This document shows, in pieces, positions 57,535-64,000 of a stretch of DNA of 64,000 nucleotides. The notes below the pieces were generated by a model. It was not told where the DNA came from, ran no database searches, and worked only from the letters and a program-made list of their open reading frames with translations. A program made the position numbers and the translations under genes. Location of the stretch: positions 1,488,001-1,552,000 of the forward strand of contig JAKZHN010000008.1 in the NCBI GenBank assembly GCA_037179335.1. Reading direction: 5' to 3'. This stretch comes from Cyclaneusma minus (lineage: Eukaryota > Ascomycota > Leotiomycetes > Marthamycetales > Marthamycetaceae). Positions within the stretch are counted from its first letter, which is position 1. The number at the start of each line of letters is the position of its first letter.

Positions 57535-59051
57535 TCAAACAGCCCAGAAGACCTCAATCTTCGCCTCCTCGACATGGTTCGCCCAACCCCCAAAGCGTGC
57601 CCTAGCCCACAGCGTAACAATATCGCCGACCTTCAAATCCCTCACATACTGACCGGTCGCGGAAGCTTTACCGCGTCCGATCCGGACCAGCGCAGCGCCT
57701 TCATTTGATTCGGGATTCGTATTGTCAAGATAGTGCCAAGTGATGGTATGCACAGTGGCTTCTCTTTTTGCTACGACGTTGGATTGCAGACGCGTGGGGG
57801 GTGGGAGGAATGGGTGGTCAAACTTGTAGGTGGGATTCTTGACGATGGCGGGAGATACGTTGCGGATGGTGAGGATGTGGCCAGGGGGGATACGGAGCGT
57901 GGGTGAGGGGGCTATGGTGATGTCTTCGCTGAGGGTGCCGCTGCCTCCAGAGGGCTGCGAGAAGGAGCCTTGATTTGGGCTTGGCTTGCCTGTTGGCATT
58001 CTTTCTGCGATATATGGTTGTAGGTTATCTGGGCCTAGAAAGGTCAGCGTTGAGGACTTGGGGAGACAAAAGCTGGGCAACGAAGTGGCAATATTGCGGA
58101 TGAGTGGGACGAGAACAGCCTGGATACGGCTGGTACTCCCCAAATATCAGAAATAATTCCAATCGTGGGAAGTTCAAATGATTTGGAACTGCCCAGGTGA
58201 ACCAAGATAATCCAAATGATTGCGAATAGATCTTGACCGCATCCAGATTTATTTTCGTGCCAAGTGGATATGATTATGGCTGAGGCAGCGGACGAGGGCT
58301 TCGACTCACCTATCTTCCGGAGTTCAACACGCTCAAGGCCAACGTCAAACCACGAGTACGCTCCATTGTATGATCCTCTATCGGCAGGATTACCGCCCCA
58401 GCCTTGATCACGACTCTTCAGGGTGAAGATGATTTTCCTGCACTGGGGCGCTCCGCGTATGGCTGATTGCTCCTTCCATTGTGCAAGCATGTCTTCATGG
58501 AGAGACTTGGTAGATTCATCAAGACCGGCAAGAGGATGCGGTTGTAGAGGAGCAGGTGGCTGCTCGTAGGGATAGCCTCGGATAGGTGTATTTGCAGAAG
58601 CGGATAGGGGAAAACCAAGAGGTGTAGAGCGCAACTATTGACAAAGGTCAGAGCAAGATTCTTGGGATCTCAAGCAGTATAGTTCTTGTCGACTCACAAC
58701 AAACAAGTTTTCATTGAGTACTACACAACTCTTGGGTTTCGACATGGCAGAGACGGAGCTCGGCCAGTATTCAGCGTGGTCCATGATGAGATCGACGATT
58801 TCCGGGGGCAAAAGGTCTGGGTGGCACTGAGAAATGAACTTCTTGACTTCGAAGACATCGTCGACGGTGGGGGAGTACGGTAACGGGGCGCGACGGCGGA
58901 AGAAGTTTCGAGTAGAAGAGGAATTGTCTTGGGCATTGTCTTGGGCATTGTCTTGGTCACTGTCTTGGGAATAGGCAGCTATGGTGAGGTTTGATAAGGC
59001 CGCACTGAGCCGGTCAAAGACGGTGGTGTAGAGACGCCTGATGTCGGCCAT
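57535..59051 (-). CDS. Conserved fungal hypothetical protein
   Basis: Function unknown. Three exons: 59051-58698, 58634-58310 and 58034-57535, total 392 residues. The N-terminal part has a short DNAQ repeat (QDNAQDNAQDN, encoded by repeats at about 58925-58960). It then has LPPEIVDLIMDHAEYWPSS, an F-box-like helix pair often seen at the start of uncharacterised fungal proteins. The centre has CRKIIFTLKSRDQGWGGN followed by SYSWFDVGLERVELRKI-like sequence (YNGAYSWFDVGLERVELRKI). The C-terminal half ends with VGDIVTLWARARFGGW and VEEAKIEVFWAV, a beta-rich stretch. Intron 2 is long (58309-58035) and contains an inverted-repeat element. The acceptor chosen (CTAG|GC) is the only one that keeps frame and joins RKIG to PDNLQPYIAER. 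It is divergent from the acetyltransferase gene. Confidence 0.85.
58102..58266. mobile_element. MITE-like short inverted-repeat element, copy 2 (intronic)
   Basis: A unit of about 165 bp lying inside an intron. The left end (58102-58133) has GAGTGGGACGAGAACAGCCT then GGATACGG. The right end (58235-58266), on the opposite strand, has TTGGCACGAAAATAAATCT then GGATGCGG. The interior has ATTCCAA/TAATCCAAATGAT motifs. Size, end sequence and interior match the copy at 22735-22901 with substantial divergence. Confidence 0.55.
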
Positions 59052-59395
59052 TGTGGTGGCGGTGTGGCGGTGTAACTATTGTGATGGAGGTGCGGGAGTT
59101 GATGCTGTAGGCTGATGCGTAGAACCGTCAACCACGTGCATACGTGCATAGCAGAAGCGTTGCGGGGTATGCGAGCGCGGGACGGTTGAACCTCAAAATG
59201 ACGTGGGGCCGCGCCTTCCCCACAATGCGCTAAGCTCCAGGCTTCCGAAGATGTGGAGTGCCAAGCCCGTGCGTGTCACGGCACGTGACATCAAGGCTGA
59301 CAAATTGTGCGTAGGCGAGAAGCGATATCGCATCAAAAAGCGACGGCCGGCCGTTTGGAGTTCTTCTCCAACGATCCTCATCTGAGAAAGTCGCT
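59052..59395. promoter_or_regulatory. Divergent promoter of the hypothetical protein and the acetyltransferase
   Basis: 344 bp between divergent start codons at 59051 and 59396. CACGTG-type cores occur at 59133 (CCACGTGC) and 59281 (GCACGTGA). CACGTG is the core for Cbf1/bHLH factors known to act on sulfur-amino-acid genes, but control here is inference. Confidence 0.45.
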
Positions 59396-60907
59396 ATGAA
59401 TGTTGCGAGCAAGTCTGTCGCCGCCGCCGCCGCGCGCACAGCCGCCAGAAAGTCGAGCAGACGAATAGGCGGGCGATGGAACGTCTCAACAATCCGCCAC
59501 ATCCACACCACCAATGTCCCCAAATCGTCGGCTGCTGCTGCCGCGACTGCCTCCAATCCTGCTATGGCCTTTCCGTGCCTTGACGCCCTGGAGTCCAAGT
59601 CTGCCAAACTCGAAGCGCGATCATTGTCCAGTGGCCCAGAGCCCGACTACACGAGCGGCGCAACCCTCAACTATCATAGCAAGGAGCCTCTACGACTAGA
59701 CTGGGGCGGTGTTATCCCGGAATTCAACATCGCGTACGAGACCTGGGGAGAGATCAATGCCGACAAGTCCAATGTTATCCTCCTTCATACCGGTCTTTCG
59801 GCCTCTTCCCATGCCCACTCGACCGAGAGCAATCCCAAGCCGGGATGGTGGGAAAAGTTTATTGGCCCTGGTGGGTGTTTGGATACCGACAAATACCATA
59901 TAATATGCACAAATGTCATAGGTGGATGCTATGGCTCGACCGGTCCCAGCAGTCTTGACCCAGCAGATGGGAAACCGTACGCTACTCGCTTTCCGGTCCT
60001 CACGATTGAAGACATGGTACGCGCTCAATTCCGCCTGCTGGATGGGCTAGGAATCAAGAAGCTATATGCCAGTGTTGGAGCAAGTATGGGCGGAATGCAA
60101 AGTCTTGCCGCCGGTGTGCAATTCCCGGACCGAGTCGGACGAATTGCCAGCATTAGCGGTTGCGCTCGAAGCCACCCCTACAGTATTGCTATGCGCCATA
60201 CCCAACGCCAGGTCCTCATGATGGATCCTAACTGGGCTCGTGGATTCTACTATGGGCGGGTTCCACCACACGCCGGCATGAAGCTTGCTCGAGAGATCGC
60301 TACAGTCACTTATCGAAGTGGACCCGAATGGGAGCAACGCTTCGGCCGGCGGCGGGCTGATCCCACGCAAAAGCCAGCTCTATGTCCCGACTTTTTGATC
60401 GAGACATATCTGAATCACGCTGGCGAGAAGTTCAGCCTGGAGTACGATCCCAATAGCCTTCTCTATGTCAGCAAAGCCATGGATCTTTTCGATCTAGGCC
60501 GAGAGAATCAGCTGGCGGCTGCTGCTCGACGTGCTGAGCACGCGGACGGAAGCGAAGTTTCAGACGCGTCCTGTTCTCTGACTCTACCCGATGTACCATA
60601 TGAGGAGCAGCCAGGTCAGTCGGTGTCGGACCTGGACGAGCCCATCTCCACCTCTTCAGCACCTCCAGCAGACCTGGTTGCTGGATTGGCGCCTCTCAGG
60701 GAACACCCCACTCTAGTGATGGGAGTAGCGAGCGATATTCTCTTTCCAGCCTGGCAGCAACGTGAGATTGCTGAGACTTTGAGAAGGGTTGGCAATAAGC
60801 AAGTGACTCACGTGGAGCTGGGAGAGGATCTAAGCCTTTTTGGTCATGACACCTTCTTACTAGACCTGGAGCATATTGGAAGCAGCCTGAAGAGATTTTT
60901 GGCGTAA
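59396..60907 (+). CDS. Serine/homoserine O-acetyltransferase, mitochondrial type (alpha/beta hydrolase fold)
   Basis: Transfers acetyl from acetyl-CoA to serine or homoserine in sulfur amino-acid synthesis. Intronless, 503 residues. The first 50 residues are rich in Ala, Arg and Ser with few acids (RTAARKSSRRIGGRWNVSTI), a likely mitochondrial presequence. The catalytic fold includes YETWGEINADKSNVILLHTG, the oxyanion region GLSASSHAHS, GPGGCLDTDKYHIICTNVIG, the nucleophile elbow VGASMGGMQS, the acid Asp in VASDILFPAWQQ and the His in LFGHDTFLLD. An inserted acidic/Ser-rich loop (about residues 375-425) precedes the last part. In filamentous fungi the mitochondrial members of this fold, such as A. 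nidulans CysA, act as serine acetyltransferases, while Met2-type enzymes are cytosolic. The presequence therefore favours serine O-acetyltransferase, but the substrate is not proven by sequence. Confidence 0.93.
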   Translation: MNVASKSVAAAAARTAARKSSRRIGGRWNVSTIRHIHTTNVPKSSAAAAATASNPAMAFPCLDALESKSAKLEARSLSSGPEPDYTSGATLNYHSKEPLRLDWGGVIPEFNIAYETWGEINADKSNVILLHTGLSASSHAHSTESNPKPGWWEKFIGPGGCLDTDKYHIICTNVIGGCYGSTGPSSLDPADGKPYATRFPVLTIEDMVRAQFRLLDGLGIKKLYASVGASMGGMQSLAAGVQFPDRVGRIASISGCARSHPYSIAMRHTQRQVLMMDPNWARGFYYGRVPPHAGMKLAREIATVTYRSGPEWEQRFGRRRADPTQKPALCPDFLIETYLNHAGEKFSLEYDPNSLLYVSKAMDLFDLGRENQLAAAARRAEHADGSEVSDASCSLTLPDVPYEEQPGQSVSDLDEPISTSSAPPADLVAGLAPLREHPTLVMGVASDILFPAWQQREIAETLRRVGNKQVTHVELGEDLSLFGHDTFLLDLEHIGSSLKRFLA

Positions 60908-63504
60908 AGGCTGGGGGCTGTTTAGCAACTTGGAAAACGGTCGTGACAAAGGCGTTCGGTGCATTCGGAGCATATACGGTTCAACGTCTATTTGAGCATA
61001 GCATTGAACGGCGCCAGTTGTGTTTCTGGCTGGCTACATGTCGGCTCTACAGAACGATGATGGAGAGATGATAGCCGGTGTATATATATGGAATCCAGAT
61101 TTTCTTATGACATGTGTCCACCTCGACTTACGTGACCGCAATGAACCATTCTCGTCAGCGAACCTGGTCAACGTCAAGTCTGACACTCGTCACGAGTATT
61201 TTCTTTCCTTGCGAGCACTAGTTAACCACTCGAAAGCCCCCAGGAAATCCAAGAGAGTACTAGGTAGACTTCGTATTGGCCAAACTCGAGGTCGATAGCC
61301 TTGCGTCCAGTGCTGTCGGTTATCATTTCGACTGCAATACAAACGCATAGCAAGGAACTCGGGCTGTCCATACTCCATCAAGAGGCCATGACCCAACCGC
61401 CAGCATCATGACCCAATATTCTCGCATCGACCCTGTCAAGAACTTCGAAGCCGTATAAGTCTCCATCCGCGTCCATGCCAAAACTTGCTACGAATGGTGT
61501 TCGGCCTAGGAGGACTTGGGTCCAACGGGTGGTTTTGCTCGAAGATAACTGTCTTTTCTGCTAGAGGGTGGATCGCTCTCGGATGAAGAGTGTGCGACAT
61601 CTCCAGTGGGAGGAGTGCGAGGCCAATCGATGTTAGACTTCTTAGGGAGATTGGACGTTGAATACCGGGGCAGCGACTAAGTGTGGGTACGTCGACAGCG
61701 TACGATACTGTTGGGATCCTTTGCAGCGTTTAGAATGTCATGTCGCATGACCGATGTCTTCGCCCCTGAATCCTGCTCTCTTTCAAATCTCGATGTAGTG
61801 GTCGTTACTATCCTGGCTTGCCACGAGTCCCTTCTGCCATCTTGGAGTAAGTAGTTTGGTCGTTGCACGAGGCTAAACGCAATGCCCTTTTCCTTGTCGA
61901 ATTTCCGAAAGGTTTGCGGTCCCGGTACGCCTTCTCGTCCTTCTCAATCATTTTGCAATCTCCATCTCATGTCCTTTACAGCCAGGTTCGTCTGAGCAGT
62001 TCCCAAAGTGCCGTCGTTCGTCCCTCTATGCCATCTTTGTCGTCGTCTCGGTGTTTTCCCTCGCATAGCCTTGTCGAATCGTATGGTTTCATCCAGGTTG
62101 TCGATATCCGTTTCATTTGTTGACTTCTGCTCGGCATTCTCAAAGTTCTGTCCGTATCGTCGGGTACCATCCCAGTCCTCCATATCTACCAAAGTTGTCG
62201 ATGCCTTATCCGTAGAGAATGTCGAAGTCCACCAAAGTTGTACTGTACGGTACCATCTAAGTTGTCGACATCCATCCCTTTCGTCGAAGCCCATCATGCA
62301 TCGCCTTCCTCAAGCAGTCGCACAAATCCACCAAATCTCCAAGCAGCCGCCTCCGCCATTCAAGGAGGAAAGCACGGTTAATATACCTGGCAGTTGCAAA
62401 ACAGCATTCAAGCGAAAACAAGTGGGACAGGTGACTAGGTGAGCTCTTATGTGAGGTCAACAGAATGAGAAGGGGTCGTTCGCCATCTCATCCCCGAATG
62501 CGCGATCGTGCGAGATGCAAATAAGCCGCTTACCGGGCCAATAATGCGGTCTGTATGAGGTTTCTCTCAACCTCACACGTCACGGGACGCGGGAAAATGG
62601 TCAATAGACTGGTTGGAGATTGTGCCATTGCTTACTTGGGTGAAGACTGAAGAGTGTTGATCATGGGAACATACTTTGTGCTGATGGCTGACCACAGCAT
62701 ATGATACCATGAGCTTGGCGAGTAGCCGACACCGAATATCTGTATACCTTATGATAGCTTGGGCCTTCATAGCCACAATCTATGCTAGGAGATCATTAGT
62801 ATCTCGGTAGGTATGTGAAGAAATTTTCGAAAACGACAGAGTCTCATAGGCGAAATCATATCAAGTCCCTGAGTTTGCAGCTGATAGACCGGAGAATGAT
62901 AGGATACGTGAAGAACTTAAAATTATTAGAGAGCAAGAAGACGCAACTCAATACTCGAGCGTTGGAAATAGTTGGGTAAATGTCAGTCACAACTGGGAGC
63001 TTTTTCGCTTTCTAGTTTCTCCTTTTCGTGTTGAATTTGTGGAATCCCAATTCTCCAAAGTACCTCACAACCGCACTGTTCGTTCCCCGTTCCCCCTCCT
63101 TTTCCGTTTCCACTACCTGTAACCTACCTATACAAATGTTGCCGTTGAGTGCTGAACAGCTGAATCAATGGTATTCAGAAAGCCAGGGGAAATTGGTAGG
63201 ACAAAGGAACTCCTGGCTCATACAAACCGTCGTGATACTCGGGCACCGCAGAAATACAATATTCCAAGTAAGTGGTGATAATTCAGGGGTTCGGAATATC
63301 CCAAGTGACTGGGAATATTCGAAATAATTGGGAACATTATTACCCATTGATCTTAGGCCGCAACCAGACTTTTTCATGGCACTGTAACATGCTCATTCAA
63401 CGTCCAGCCGCAAAGGACATATCCTCAGCCAGTTCATTCTCGGAGAATCTCAGGTTTCCAGACACCGAAGGCCCCCGAGCTTCCCTATGGCCAGGATGCG
63501 ATGG
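60908..63504. other. Gene-poor stretch with degenerate repeats
   Basis: About 2.6 kb with no protein gene I can support. At 62090-62270 the motif AAGTTGTCGA and close variants recur five times with uneven spacing. A degenerate relative of the inverted-repeat element lies near the right end. Minus-strand frames around 61944-62297 are charged but composed of the same repeats. Confidence 0.4.
63205..63384. mobile_element. Degenerate relative of the MITE-like element
   Basis: The right end is well preserved: 63354-63384, on the opposite strand, starts CAGTGCCATGAAAAAGTCTG, like the ends at 22.7 kb. The preceding ATTGATCTTAGGCCG matches ATTAATCTTAGGCCG at 22862-22876. The interior has TATTCCAAGTAAGT, ATCCCAAGTGACTGGGAAT and similar motifs. 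The left end, about 63205, is too eroded to define. Confidence 0.5.
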
Positions 63505-63829
63505 CTAGACCCTGTGAAACTCGAGGAAATCACTTGATGCACGTCCAGCCCTTCGAAAAAGCAGAGATGGATGCTTGAAGAAGAAAAGGACGAAAGAGGC
63601 TAGACACACCTGATTCAATAAACAAAACCCGGTTGCGCCTTTCTGAATAGTTACACAAAAACAGAACGCCCTTTGTAACTGCCTTAGACACCTCGCTGCA
63701 TATGCAGGATTGGCTGCTCGTACGGTCGTACACACTCACCGACACTGACTCTTCGGGAGAAGGCCCAGCATCTCGCGACGCAGAATCGTAATCCGACGAA
63801 TCTTCATCCAGAGAGTTATCTTCCTCCAC
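63505..63829 (-). CDS. Possible partial exon(s) of a gene entering from the right edge
   Basis: A minus-strand open frame begins with an acidic, Ser-rich stretch (EEDNSLDEDSSDYDSASRD followed by GPSPEESVS) preceded by a TGCAG acceptor-like site at about 63834 and followed by a GTGAGT donor at about 63743. This could be an internal exon of a gene whose 5' part lies beyond the window or in 63835-64000. No family is recognised, and the frame beyond the donor looks non-coding. Weak evidence. Confidence 0.22.
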
Positions 63830-64000
63830 CGCCCTGCATTACATACGCGTGCAGTAAAGCACTTCTCAGCCCTATGCGGCTGAAGTCGCAAGTGGGGTTG
63901 TGCAGAGAAAACATCAGGCTATGCCATGCGCCACCTGTTACATCTCAAACGCCCTGGTCTCGCGTGCTCCGGAACAGGGCGGAGACACGAGTACTCAGAG

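Noticed and set aside
58035..58143. Extension of the last exon of the hypothetical-protein gene back to 58143
   Set aside because: The frame stays open, but no acceptor there matches the phase of exon 2, and the extension runs through an inverted-repeat element; the acceptor at 58035 fits perfectly.

Overview
This 64 kb window comes from the nuclear genome of a filamentous ascomycete (Pezizomycotina). The genes carry many short introns of about 48-110 bp with GTAAGT/GTATGT-type donors, CTAAC/CTGAC-like branch sites and CAG/TAG acceptors. They are packed on both strands, and the protein families are typical of moulds (tyrosinase, CYP52-type P450, Zn2Cys6 regulators, fungal MFS and APC transporters, an SLIP-GC-like GTPase). 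No organelle, viral, rRNA or CRISPR sequence was recognised. The genus cannot be fixed from the sequence alone.

Layout. 0-6 kb: a small Cys-rich membrane protein, a charged hypothetical protein and a secreted tyrosinase. 6-9.6 kb is gene-poor. 9.6-17.7 kb is a block of conserved housekeeping genes: translation factor eEF1B-beta, mitochondrial Hsp78, ARF1 and the p24 cargo receptor Emp24. 17.7-20.4 kb is gene-poor with a recurring TATA plus CAACAGCAG arrangement. 20.4-29.1 kb: a 14-TM-type MFS transporter, then an amino-acid permease divergent from a secreted protein of unknown function, then a small mitochondrial B12D/MLRQ protein. 30-39 kb is the accessory part: a decayed Zn2Cys6 regulator, a gene joining a gamma-glutamylcyclotransferase-like domain to a C-terminal Zn2Cys6 cluster, and a divergent pair made of an FAD phenol-hydroxylase-type monooxygenase and an extradiol ring-cleavage dioxygenase. 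39.6-53 kb: an intron-containing tRNA-Gly, the Rho1 exchange factor Rom2, the V-ATPase proteolipid Vma3, a CYP52-type P450 and the DNA-end-resection factor Sae2/CtIP. 53.4-61 kb: a dynamin-like GTPase gene broken by a 17-bp tandem duplication, a conserved fungal hypothetical protein and a mitochondrial serine/homoserine O-acetyltransferase. The last 3 kb is essentially gene-free.

How the genes relate. Most neighbours are unrelated housekeeping genes. The clearest functional pairing is at 35-39 kb, where ring hydroxylation and extradiol ring opening would be successive steps of aromatic catabolism read from one shared promoter. The dioxygenase has an apparent 1-nt frameshift near its start, and the adjacent regulator is a pseudogene, so the locus may be decaying. 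A short inverted-repeat element of about 165 bp is present in at least two places (22.7 and 58.1 kb) with a more eroded relative at 63.2 kb; one copy sits inside an intron. Three genes use GC-AG introns. Exon boundaries were worked out by hand from splice sites, frame continuity and family knowledge; no alignment or expression data were available.
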